21,879 nucleotides of DNA from Geosiphon pyriformis. Lineage: Eukaryota; Glomeromycota; Glomeromycetes; Archaeosporales; Geosiphonaceae. Both the position numbers and the translations under genes were made by a program. Below are positions 1 through 10,534 of this stretch, in pieces (the first letter of the stretch is position 1; each line of letters opens with the position of its first letter). Location: NCBI GenBank assembly GCA_016748015.1, contig JAAOMT010000786.1:1-21879 (forward strand), in the 5' to 3' direction. The notes under the pieces are model-generated. The model was not told where the DNA came from and did not search any database. It was given only the letters and a program-made list of their open reading frames with translations.

Positions 1-2630
1 CTTTCAAAATTCCTTGAAGGATCATTGCTGACAGGTGAGGTAGAACGAGGTAAAGGACTATCGGATCTCCAAAGAGACTTGGCAGCAACGGAATTTCCGT
101 CGTCAATAAGTTCTTCACCATTTAATTCTTCATCGCGTTTTCCGAAAAGACCGGCCCAATACTTGAGCTTCTTCCAATCAGATTCAGGAAAGAGTACTCC
201 CTGGTCTCCCATTTCTTCTTTGTCTTTTTTCCCTTCATCGTATAAGGGATTTAAAAAATTCTTCCGGTTGGAATTAATGTAATCCCAGATCGAATATGTT
301 AGAGTCGCTACTTTGTAGTCATTTCTTTCTTTTTCAGAATTAAAAAGGAATGTCCCATACTGACAGGAGTAAAGGTGATAATGGAGCTGGATCAGGAGAT
401 TTTCGTTAAATTCGAATCTTTCAGGATGTTGTGCGAAAATTTGGTAGACACAATCGAGAAACTGATGAAACACTGGAGAAGTTTCTCTCACGTGAGATTG
501 CTTATACAGCTTATTTTGCATAGAATTAAAAGCGTTATTAGCTGCGTTAGCACTGGATGTGATAAAGTATCTTTCATTTGAAAGGTGCCCTGATCTATCG
601 CTGAACTTGTGACCAAACGAGATCCAATCCTTCTCGATTAAAATTTGAAATCCCCGTAATGTACGATAATAAGGATCCAAGCATAATTCTGATATGGAAG
701 TGAGTTGAGCAGTGCGATCCCAACCATCTGAGCAATGCACGAGAACATGAGAATTGTTGACATGAATATTTTTAATGATGAGGAGTGATGATTCCAGAAG
801 GCTACTGATGTATCTTAACCAGCTGGACTTATGTAAATGATATTTTTTCACGGGTATCCCTTGTGCATCCGCTGTTTGAATAACTGTTAAGACAGGACAA
901 ATTAAATCAAAATATTGTAAGGATGAAATCAATTGATTGGTTTATTATTTACAACTTGTAATTCCGCCTCGGCCAGGCCTTTGTACTGACCTTCTACTAA
1001 TCTCCCCAAACTCTCCCTCATTACATGAATATTTTCAATTCCCATATATTGTTTTGAGCAATTTTTGTAATGGTCCATATTCTCCGTTCCTGCTCCTATA
1101 GCCACGTTAGCCATAGCATTAGCAGTGGGTCTAGCGTCTACAATCAAATTTGTGGCAGTAGATCCATATACAAGCTGTCCTGTGGGTGTAGGAGGAAGAG
1201 CATTCGATTGAAAAATGGCTTCTATGAGTTTTTCGTCCTGAATGGACCGATTTTGTTTCAAGCCAACCATAGGCTGACTCGAGCGCGTTATTGAAGCCTG
1301 ATATTAAATTTATCAATTTAGGAAATACTATATTTAGACAAAGGAAATGATAACCATTAAATTTTTGTATGTATACCATATTGGACCAATGCAGATAGCT
1401 CAAAGTAGGTATTCGACATTTACTTCGAAATTTGCAGGCATGTGTTAAAACATTATCGCTTATTTTTTGAGGAACTACCAAGGTTCTTGGGTAGGTTGAG
1501 CAGAACTAGGTTTCAAAACAAGAGGTTATTATAATTTAAGAGCAATTATCAAAAAAATTGATATCAATTATTTCGTACACTATAGCTCCGATTAACCGTG
1601 GAGAATCTCCAAGCACGAGTCGTGCTTCCAACCCCCATCCGATCGAATTCTTTTTCGGGATCATAAATGCTCCAGCCATCACTGGAACCAAGTGATTGAG
1701 GTTTATAAAAGAAAGCGTAAAGTTGTTCTATAGAGCCTTCTCCGAAAATATAGGTGACAAAAAAAAGTAAATAGAGAAATAGCGCATAATCTGGCCAACT
1801 GCACATATTTTAGGAAGTTATGATAAAAAAATCGACTGACTCATAAAACGTACTGATGCATGTCAATTTTTGTATGCTTTCGAATACGTCAATTGCTTCT
1901 CTTTCATTTGGTACGGATAGGGTAACAAACAAGAAATCCCGGCAGCGAATGATCAAGGGCCAGAGGCCATTGGACGCTTGAGGACGACGCTCAACAGTGT
2001 GAATTATTGGATACGATATCTACACATGCGGACAAGAATTCCATAATTTTAATGAAAATTTTACATAGCCCAATGTGAGAAATTCCAGAATTATGATAGG
2101 ATCAATAAGGCAATGATTTCTGAAATATGATTACTATGAAAATTAGACCATAAAAAAATATTTTTATAAGACGAAGATTGAATAATAAAGTAGCAATCCA
2201 AGAATAAGGAGTTATAATAAGAGGTCTAAAATAATGGTCGAGGTTTTAAAAATCTCAGTTTAAAAGTGTATGATAAGAAAAATAATGTATCAAAAGTGGT
2301 AATGACGAATTCACCGTTACTAGCAAAGTAAAAAAGCCAAAAATTCATAATAAAGTGTTCCTTAATTACGTTTAATTAAAAGTAAATAACAAGTTACCTA
2401 CCCATAATTCTTCTTGTGGGTGACGAAAAATTAATTGGTGAGTTGTGAGGTGTAAAGTACCAACTCTGGTCGACTGTCGTTTTTCCAACTGCACATCCTC
2501 GACCTGTCATAGGTTGTTCGTTTTGGTTAAAATTTCAAATTTCATTCAAGTAGTCTGTTGAAATCATTTCCCATCATCGAATCTACCAGTACTGAATTGG
2601 TTAAACCTTGGTAATTTTGAGGTAATCCAT
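1..2630 (-). CDS. YMR1-like: Myotubularin-family phosphoinositide 3-phosphatase, 7 exons, 3' end off the window
   Basis: I assembled the model by hand as complement(join(<1..883, 991..1297, 1377..1505, 1579..1736, 1854..2019, 2402..2503, 2607..2630)). All six introns are GT-AG and phases agree at every junction. The start is ATG 2628-2630, opening MDYLKITK and splicing into VEDVQLEKRQ. About 589 residues are visible. Exons 2-4 encode a PH-GRAM domain (GTLHLTTHQLIF, EELW/ISYP, ERRPQ). The phosphatase domain follows with GWSIYDPEKEF, SYLHWSN, ITRSSQPMVG, DARPTANA and the Cys-x5-Arg loop VHCSDGWDRT, with Cys at 732-734 (about residue 346) and Arg at 714-716 (about 352). Myotubularins remove the 3-phosphate from PI3P and PI(3,5)P2 on endosomal and vacuolar membranes. 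The intact CSDGWDR loop argues for an active enzyme rather than an inactive MTMR-type one. The left end (residues about 550-589) is acidic and Ser/Pro-rich and probably lies beyond the catalytic domain. No stop or frameshift interrupts the exons, unlike everything to the right. Confidence 0.93.
2020..2401 (-). other. Long intron 2 of the myotubularin gene (382 bp)
   Basis: The donor is GTAGGT directly after the codons for EELW, and the acceptor is TGTGTAG directly before ATATCG (Ile-Ser-Tyr-Pro). The join restores the GRAM-domain motif EELW-ISYP in phase 0. The other five introns are 73-117 bp, so this one is three to five times longer. I see no coding potential in it. A short retained or alternative exon near 2052-2120 (after a TTTCAG) cannot be excluded but would interrupt a conserved motif. 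Confidence 0.75.
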
Positions 2631-3382
2631 GTCAGAAGGTTTTTGCTTTGCATGAAGCGACCTCTTATAAAACAATCCTGCCAGTTTGAAACCTCGGTCT
2701 TTTAAACGACTTTGGTAAATGTTTAGTTTGAGCTTCGAGTTCGCAAATTTAAAGTATGTAAAATCCAACAGTGTCAACAATTAATATTTGTCCACGTGCT
2801 CCTGACTCTGGTTAACCAGTTAATAAATAAGAGTTTGGTTGATTTCTTTGTTTAACTGAATAGGTTAAAAGTTGGATGATCAATGATTTAATGTAAATAC
2901 CCACTGTATGTATTAAAGAACACGTAATTGCCAAACTTTGGATCTTGCACTTTGCCATACATCACAAAGAGCTAATGTTTACAATAAATCTAAGTTAATT
3001 GAACAACCCATTTAAACATTCCTTCAAGTATGGCGAACCTTTGTTTTTTTTGGAATCAAAAGTATAAACTAATTAATTTCACTAATTAAATTTTTTTGTT
3101 ATTTTATTTTACAAAAAAAAATATTTCCAAATAAAAAAAAATAAAAATGTGAATATAAATCATCAAATACACATGCATGAAAAATACTTAACATTTTAAA
3201 AATGATTTTATATTGATTTTACTCATAAAATTTAAAAAACACAAAAAACATAATTTTGTTAATTATGCATACAAAATATTTTGATTTTTATAATAAATTT
3301 TAATATACAATTAAGATAATTTTATAAAATTGCAATTAACTTTAAAATATTTAATTATAAATAAATATTTTATTATATAAAT
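2631..3382. promoter_or_regulatory. AT-rich intergenic region; presumed promoter of the myotubularin gene
   Basis: There is no convincing ORF on either strand. For the minus-strand gene this is the upstream region. Two possible protein-binding sites are visible: a CACGTG E-box at 2793-2798 and the perfect 12-bp palindrome CTGGTTAACCAG at 2808-2819. From about 3050 the DNA becomes almost purely A/T with long A and T runs. This may already be the 5' untranslated or promoter part of the LINE that follows, because a similar A/T tract precedes the second LINE copy. Confidence 0.4.
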
Positions 3383-3422
3383 AAAAAAATAAAAAACTTC
3401 TTTCTCTCTTACCTTCACAAAA

Positions 3423-5381
3423 GTGCATTTTCTGAAAAAGAAGTTTTTTGTTTTTTTAGTCTATATCAATATTTCTTTACCTAATAGTAACCCATTTTTC
3501 GTGGATATAGAGACTACTGTTAGTAGCACTGCACCTAAGAAGAAGGCTCCTAAGAGTGCTTTTCACAGTCCTGCTGGTAGCTCTTTTTTTCAGAAGAAAA
3601 AAGTTGTTCTTGGTAATGTAAAACATTCTGGTGATCAAAGGGATATATTCTTGAGCAAATCTGAATTTAGTGGCAGTATTTATTCTGATGTGGAGAGTTT
3701 ATCTAGTAAGGATAAGAATGTTAGCATGTCTGGAATAAATGGTGGGTCTCTTTTAGGTTCAGCTGCTACTACACCCAAGGCAAAGCGAATCAACACTGGT
3801 GCTGGTTTTGGTTCTCCACTTGGCTCTCCTAATTTTCATATGAATGATAATGAAGTTGTGCTCTTTCCTCGCTTGCCTATTTCTTTAGAAAAAAAATGGA
3901 TTGATCCTAAAATTATCAAGACTCCTGTAAAAGTGTCAATTAAAAAGTCATTTGCTTTGGATATTAATCTCTTAGTTATGGAGAGTAAATTGGCAATGGC
4001 AAAAATTCAGTTAATTAGAAATTTTTTTTTCAACAGTCAATGGTTTTGGGGGGCCACTATCTCCTCAAAATTTGAAGGGATTATCTGATTAACATTTACA
4101 TCAGAAAAAAGCATGGAGATGACCACATCATTGGTCAAGGAAAAGGTGATCGACATAAACAGCAATCTTAAAAAACAAAGAATAAGGTCAGATCGGGCTG
4201 TGGTAATCAAGAAAATTCCCATAGACATGTCTAAAAACATGATCATTACTGCAGTTGCCAAGTTTGGAGAAATTAAGTCAATCAAAATTCAGTTAATTGA
4301 CATATGACAGAAAGCTGTAGTGAAGTTTGCTGAATCAAGTCAGACCAATCAATTGGCCTCAAAATGATCATTCCTAATCAGGAAAGATTCAGTGCATGTA
4401 GCCAAAGCTGTGAGTGATCATGACACCTGGATATTTAGAAATTGGTTTAGGGCACTGTTGTTTACTTTGCCAGTAGGAACAACTGTGCATGATCTTAGTA
4501 CTCTTTTGGATAAGGCTAATAAGAAAACTTGCACTATTAATCAATCATTAACGATTGGCAATAGGGTCTATTATACAGTAGTTGGTTTTGAGTCTGAAGT
4601 GGATTTGGAATCTGCCTTTTGTACTGTGCCTGTTTTTGGCAGTGTGCAACTTTTATGGGCTAGATTAGATTTGATTTGGTGTAAAAAGTGTGGGAGATTT
4701 GGTCATTCAGCCTTAAAGTGTGATGCTTTTGATGTTGCTGTTCCTGCACCTGCTGTTCTCTTTAAAAGAAATGCTTCTGGTATTGATTGTCTTCAATTAG
4801 CCAAGTTGTATGTGAAGAAAAATATTTCTATCTTTTGCTTTATTGCTTTTGGTGGCAAATTGTGGGCCCAAGTAGTCTCTCTTGCTTTCTTTTCTGGTAG
4901 CTCTTCTTCTGGCTCTGGTTATGGTTTAGGCTTCTCTTTGTCTGGTGCTTTGGGATTGGGTGGTGGTGCTCTCTCTTTTTCATTTGATGAGTCTCTCTTA
5001 ATTGCTTGTTTGGTGTCTTTGAAGTGCTCTCTTAAACTTTTGGCTAACCAGGTTTTTGGTATTCTTAGGAAATTGAGTTTTGTTGAATTGGTGCCCATGG
5101 TACCATTTTTTGGTGCTCTTTCTCTGATAGGCTTTGTGCTGATAGCTCCTGTTTTGAATTCAGATATGGTTTTGGATAGTGTGTTGGCTTCGTTCCTTTC
5201 CCCTCCCTTGAGTATTAAGTTTGGTGCTGGTTTCAATTCAAGTAGTTCAAAGATTCTAACCACCAAAATAGGTGGTTTAGAGTCTAAAATGTTAGCTATG
5301 AAGGCTTCAGTCAGTTCTGTTTTGGCAAAATTAAATCTTTTGTGTTCTGGTTTGGATCCCTCTCTATCTCATTCATCCTAA
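3423..5381 (+). pseudogene. LINE copy 1 ORF1 (gag-like nucleic-acid-binding protein), three in-frame stops
   Basis: One reading frame runs the whole length (about 653 codons) and is interrupted only by TGA at 4086, 4305 and 4365. Comparison with the related frame of copy 2 and with family memory suggests these were Arg (CGA), Trp (TGG) and Trp (TGG). The frame opens at GTG 3423, not ATG, so the native start is uncertain. The N-terminal third is Ser/Lys-rich and low in complexity. The middle (about 4190-4620) has the RSDRAVVIKKIP and FGEIKSIKIQL segments, an RRM-like gag region typical of LINE ORF1 proteins. A zinc knuckle, CKKCGRFGHSALKC, lies at 4680-4721 with C-x2-C-x4-H-x4-C intact. The C-terminus (LESKMLAMKASVSSVLAKL) could form a short coiled coil. 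In active LINEs this protein coats the element RNA. It ends in TAA that overlaps the ATG of ORF2. Confidence 0.82.
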
Positions 5382-5383
5382 TG
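5379..5383 (+). promoter_or_regulatory. TAATG stop-start overlap between LINE ORF1 and ORF2
   Basis: ORF1's in-frame TAA (5379-5381) shares its last A with an ATG (5381-5383) that opens the endonuclease frame MSSLIWKFATCNVHGIN. A pentanucleotide TAATG is the arrangement known for translational coupling in some non-LTR elements such as SART1, where the ribosome ends ORF1 and restarts on ORF2. Confidence 0.7.
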
Positions 5384-8300
5384 AGCAGTCTGATTTGGAA
5401 GTTTGCTACATGTAATGTTCATGGAATCAATGTCCCTGCCAAGCAGGAGAATATTGTGCATTGGCATCAAGATTCTGGCAATTTGGTTTTATTCATCATG
5501 GAAATGAAGTTGAGGTCTTCTACTAGGCCATAGATTGCGAATAAGTTTAATGGAGTGCAAATTTTTTCTTTAGGATTGGATAAAAGTTTCATTGATGCTG
5601 GTATTGCTATAATTATAGACAATTCTTTGGCTCATCATGTTTCTAAAATGGAGAAGGTTCCTGGTAAGGTTGTTTCTGTTCGGCTTTTATTCAGAGGCAA
5701 GCTCTTGGTTACTTTTTTGGGATTATATGTTAATGCCTCTTCTGGGGCTAGATTTGGTTAAACTTTTAAGGTTAACTCTTTTATTGCAAAAACTGTCAAC
5801 TCCAGCACTCATGTTGTCTTGGGTGAGGACTTTAATGAGAATGGATCTGGTAGGAGTGTAAGTTTCAAGTTTTGTTTGGGTTTGGGTTTGGTTAATTCAT
5901 TTAGTAGTTATTATTCAGCTGGTTCTCATACGTGGAGCAACTCAAGAGGAGTTGTGAAAACAATTGATTATATTTTTGTGAGTGGCAACTTGTTTTCTGC
6001 TGTTGTTGGTCATTAGACAGTCTCTGTTTCAGATTTCTTTAACACTGATTACAGGACAGTTATGGTGTTAATTGGTTTGGATGGGCTTTTGAATGTTCAA
6101 TTGAATAGTTTGCACAAACAGGTGAATAAGGATTGTTGGAAATTCAAGTTCAAAGATGCTGATAGTATTAAATGGGCTAAGTTTAGGGATCTCTTCTCAG
6201 CAAAACTTCTGTTATTGGGTGATATGTTCTTTAGTGCTGAAGTGTGTGGTAATGTGGATGCTATGTGGGCAATGTTACAAAAGACTGTGTTAGGATTTGC
6301 TGATGAAATGTTTTCAAGACATTGGTTCAGCAAATTTAGGCATCCGAAAAACAGACATTCTTCCAAGTTTTTTGGTTTGGAACTGTTGGTGGCCAAGATT
6401 GTTAAGAAATTTTGCTCTGATGGCTTGTCTAATGTTGATCTTCTTGTGAGTAAATGGTTAACTTTGAATAATGTCAAGGCTCATGCTTTTAGGGACTTGG
6501 TCAGCTCAGGTGTCAAATCTGATGTTATTGTTAAGCATTTGTCATTGGTCCGCAAAAATTACAGGAGGGTAAAGATGTTTGAGTCGAGATTCTCTGAAGA
6601 ATCTCTATTAAAAAGACAATTGATAAGCGCATGAAAAATTTCTGTTCTGACAAAAGTAGTATGATCAGAAGTGTGTTGGATAGACCCTTTTACAAGGTAG
6701 TATTGGATCATCTGGTGGTTAATGACAAATTGGTTTTGGAGCCTGAAGAGGTAAAAGTGAATGTGGACAAAATAATGGAAGGGTAGACAAGAAAATGATC
6801 AGTGCATGTGGTGATCCCTGATCTTTGGGCTTAGCAGTATGCACCATTAAGCTATGTTTGAAACAATGTCTTTTTTGGTATTATATGTGAAGTTAGCATG
6901 AGTGAGTTACTTTCTGTCATTAGTAGTCTGCCTAATGGCAAAGCTGCTGATTTGTCTGGTATTCCGAATAAGTTGTGGAAACAAGGTAATGAAGTGGTTT
7001 TGAGGTGCTTGTTAGCACTATTTAATGTGTGTTTAACTGCTGATATGGTGCTTGTTTTGTGGAAAAGGGCGTGGGTTTCAATGATCCTTAAGCCTTATAA
7101 CTGAGATGGGGTTCTTACAAACACTTGGCCCATTGCTTTGATTGAAACTGCCAGGAAAATTCTGTCTAAGGTTCTGTCTGATCGTATTTTGGTGGCTTGC
7201 AGCAAGTTCAACATTCTTCAGGGTGACAATTTTTTGGTGTTGAAGAGTATGTCTACACAATCTCTGATGTTTACTGTTGGCTCAATAGTTAAAGATGTTC
7301 TTGAAAAAAATCGAGAGGTTTGGTTGGTTTTGCAGGATATGTAGAAGACTTACAATTCAGTGGGATAACACCATTTGAGAGCTAGCTTGTGGTGTATTAA
7401 GATGTGTAAGAAGTTCATAAAGTTTTTTGGTGGTATTCACGAGAATAGGGTTAACAGGATAATAACTGACTTTGGTTTATCTGGTGGTTACAAAGTATAT
7501 GATAGACTATATCAGGGTGAGGTTTTTTCACCTTTCCTGTAGAGGATCTTTTATGATCTGCTTTTATATGAGGTTAAAAGACACGAACAATTATGTGAAT
7601 ACCGAATTGATACTAAGTTTGTTTTGAAAACTGGCAGGATCGAAGATGGTGGTAGTTTGACTTTGTACTTTTTGGCTGGCCCATTTGTTGATGATACAAT
7701 CTGAGTTGAAAATTGTCAGGCTTCTACTCAATATGCATTGAATATTGCCAGTAAGTTTTTTATAATCAATGATATTTCTATTAACAGTGAAAAAACAGTG
7801 GCTATTTCTATAAATCAGAGTGTTAAGATTGCTAAGCTGAGTATTTGTGGTCAGCCAATTTTAATTGCTAAGAAGAGTGAGACTCATTACTATCTGGGTA
7901 TTTTTTTGTCTACTGAAGAGCTGTCCAAGCTGAGTGTTGCCAGAGCTTATGTGAATGTGCATTTCTTTGTTAATGTTGTACTTAAAAAGGCGATTACGGA
8001 CAAACAGTACTCATATTTGGTGTTGGCTGTCCTACAGTCTATTGTCAGCTATCATATTCAGTTCAGTTTTGTCTCTTCTAATGTTTGTCACAAGTGGGAT
8101 GCCTTAGTTAGGAAGAGTCTCAGGTCTAAAACTTGTCTTTTTCATGACTTTCCTGATGCTGCTTTGCATTATTCATTATTGTATGGCCTAAAACCTTTTG
8201 AACAGATGCAATCCGAAGGAAAAGTGATTGTTTTAATAATATTCTCCAATGCTTCTGGTGTTCTTAGGCATTTGTTTAGTCATAGATTTTTGGATTTGCA

Positions 8301-10071
8301 GGTTCTTGGTTGAGCTCTTTTGGATTCCCTGCAGTTTTTTATCAGATTGCATGTTAGTTCAGTGAACAATTTTTTGGCTGGGTTGGTAAAGATCTTTTTG
8401 GACAATGGGCTATCTCTGGTCAACAATCTCCCCACTGCGTTTTGTAGTTCTGATTACTTTTCTATGTCTGCTATTCTTAGGAAGTCTCTGTATTTTGATT
8501 TGGTCATCTCTCTTAGGCACTTTGGCATCGCTTTTGGTGATCAGCTTTTTAATAAAAAAAGTGGTCTGATGGATTAAAAAACATTTCGCTGTTGGAAGAA
8601 ATTGGATTTGCATGGTTCTGTGTCTCATTGGTTTACAGTTTCTTCTGAGTTTTTGAGAAGTAAGGGTTTCTCATCTTCTGGTTTAGCTGACCCTGTTGAG
8701 CTGTTTGGATCAGACATTTTGGGATCTGAGAAATTCTCTGCTGTGAAGGATGAATTGCATAACATGTGATCCAGTTTTTTTGAGGTTTTTATGAATGGAT
8801 CTTTGAAGAATTTTGGTTTCACTGAGGTTGCCAGTAGTGCTGCTACTTACTTTCTGGTCTTGGATCTGAGTGTTGGTGTTGCTGTCTGGGGTCTTTTGTT
8901 GTTTACTATGGCTGAATTACAGGCTGTTGTTTTGTTTTTGGAGTGTATTCCTTCTTTGTGCACTGTGGTATTGCATCTTGACAGCCAGGCTGCTATTGAT
9001 GCTTATGTGTCTAAGATGTTTTTAGCTGTCTCCAATTTTTGTAATCAATGCTGGATAGAAAGGCGTCATATTTTCAATTTGGTTAGGGATAAAAATTTTA
9101 ATGTGAATTGGGTTAAGGTGAAGGACTATTCTGGAGTTCCTGAGAATATGAAAGCTAACTTGGCTGCTGGAGCTGCCTCTGGATCTCTTTTTTCCCTATC
9201 GGTGGGAGTGTATAAACACTTTCTAATTGCTGAGGGTACTCTTGTCTCCAGTAATGCCCGTTATTTTGTCAGGGATATTTTTCATTCTGTTTGTCATGCT
9301 CATTGGGAAGCTGGTCCTGGTTTCAATGTAGTTCTGGAGATGATGATTGTTTGCATAAACTGGGTTGTCACTGTGATGGTGTGACATCCTGATTCTCATA
9401 TGCTTACTGGTTTCACTAGTCATAAGTTCTTAGCACTTCAAACTTATCTTATAAAAGCTGTTCACAGGAGATTACCAGTGGCAGTCAGAAAGAAGTTGTA
9501 TAACAGGCATTACCCTGGTGTGTTGTGTTTGTTGTGTGGTAGTGTGGAGTTCTCTGACCATTCTTTTACTTGCACTCATGAGTCTGGCATTCATGAAGAA
9601 ATCTTGGCTAAGACTTTTGCTCATTAGTCTGTTTTGGCTGGTGTTTCTAGGTCTTCTGCTTCCGCTGTGTTACAGGTTTTATTTTAATGTTCTGTTGACA
9701 TTGGGCTGTATGTTTTGATTTGTAAAGGGTTTGTGTTGAATGAGTGGTATAAGGAGACATGTAGTGTTTTTGATGATAAAAAAGTAGCTGTTGCTTGGAT
9801 AACTGACTTTGTGAAGTTTGTTGTGGAATTACATCATGTTAAAGTGTGGTTGGTGAGGTTTATCCACCAGGTAAAGATGGAGAAGGGTGGTTTGGTTCAT
9901 GATGGCAGTGTTATTTCTGAGCTTGCTCATGGGGTGTCTTTGGTTTTGTTTAATAGTGTTGTTAGATTGCTTGATCTGGCTGAGTCTTTTGCTGTTTGTT
10001 TTGGTTGTTGGAGGCTGTATAGTTTTTTTTCTGACCTGAATGGTAATGTGTTAGTTAATATAGATGTGTAG
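5381..10071 (+). pseudogene. LINE copy 1 ORF2 polyprotein: endonuclease, reverse transcriptase, RNase H, zinc finger; 18 premature stops
   Basis: About 1,560 codons can be followed. The frame shifts once near 6600-6634 (frame of 5381 to frame of 6898). Premature stops lie at 5531, 5759, 6014, 6784, 6796, 6832, 6859, 7102, 7342, 7366, 7540, 7702, 8311, 8575, 8767, 9382, 9625 and 9685. The endonuclease (about 5381-6060) has FATCNVHGIN, LGEDFNENGS and TIDYIFVSGN; the usual GGDFN is GEDFN and the terminal SDH reads TDY. The reverse transcriptase (about 6898-7930) has LPNGKAADLSGIPNKLW, PIALIETARKILSK, YQGEVFSPF and the catalytic FVDDT (7684-7698). The RNase H (about 8791-9190) has MNGSLKN, MAELQAV, DSQAAID and NMKANLAAG. 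The C-terminal zinc finger (about 9517-9580) reads CLLCGSVEFSDHSFTC. The element would have copied itself by target-primed reverse transcription; this copy cannot. Confidence 0.85.
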
Positions 10072-10200
10072 TGTTGCTTTGTCTGGCCTGAGTGACTAGC
10101 CACATATAGGAAGTACGTAAGTTATGTTTAGTGTAAGCCTCTTAGTTTGGCTCTATGTACTAAATAGTAATTGGACTTCACTTGTTAAATACGTAATAAT
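10072..10200 (+). other. 3' untranslated region of LINE copy 1
   Basis: It follows the final TAG at 10069-10071 and has no coding capacity. It resembles, from memory, the 3' tail of the same LINE family (CTGGCCTGAGTGACTAGCC and TAAGCCTCTTAGTTTGGCTC). It ends in ATAATATATAAATTATT. The exact end and any tail repeat are not resolved because the following DNA is nearly all A and T. Confidence 0.55.
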
Positions 10201-10534
10201 ATATAAATTATTAATTGTTTTAATATATTAAATTTTTGTTTATTTGAGTGTTAAATTAAAGTAATGTAAATTTTATTATATTTATTAATGGTATTTAAAA
10301 TTTAAAACAGCTTTTTATAAATTTTAAACATAAAAAAAAACTTAATACTTAATATATATATTTTTTTATGTTTTTTGATTTTTTAAACTAATGTTATATA
10401 TATTTTTAAATTAAATATTTATGTTATAAAAATTAATATTATGTACAAAAAAATTCAATAATAAGTTTTATTTGATTTTTAGTATTAATTTTAAAAAATT
10501 TTTAAATATATATATTAAAATTATTATAATTTAA
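10201..10534. other. A/T-only stretch between the two LINE copies
   Basis: It is almost entirely A and T with poly-A and TATATA runs, and no ORF or RNA gene is visible. A comparable tract (about 3050-3382) precedes LINE copy 1. It may therefore be the decayed 5' untranslated region of copy 2 rather than host DNA. Confidence 0.4.

Larger units (their letters stand above)
3383..10200 (+). mobile_element. Non-LTR retrotransposon (LINE), copy 1, nearly full length but inactivated
   Basis: The two-ORF layout is ORF1 with a CCHC knuckle, then ORF2 with apurinic-type endonuclease, reverse transcriptase, RNase H and a C-terminal CCHC zinc finger, then a 3' untranslated tail. There are no LTRs. From memory it resembles LINE families abundant in Rhizophagus. 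The coding strand is conspicuously G+T rich, unlike the A+C-rich gypsy elements downstream. The 5' end is placed where sequence resembling the start of LINE copy 2 begins (ATAAAAAAATAAAAAACTTC). The 3' end is approximate, in an A/T tract with no clear target-site duplication. Confidence 0.88.

Noticed and set aside
25-581. Plus-strand ORFs opposite the phosphatase
   Set aside because: They lie antisense to a long conserved exon and lack any motif.
1131-1481. 116-codon minus-strand ORF as a gene of its own
   Set aside because: Only its first part (1377-1481) is real coding sequence, as exon 5 of the myotubularin gene. The rest reads through intron 5 and the wrong frame of exon 6.
4919-5266. 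115-codon minus-strand ORF rich in Lys and Pro
   Set aside because: It is a shadow of the LINE ORF1 C-terminal region with low-complexity sense sequence and no domain.
3423-9687. TGA read as Trp (alternative genetic code) to explain TGA at Trp sites in the LINE
   Set aside because: TAG and TAA occur at Trp-like sites as well, other stops fit Arg or Gln codons, and the myotubularin exons use TGG for Trp with no internal TGA. Mutation explains the pattern better.
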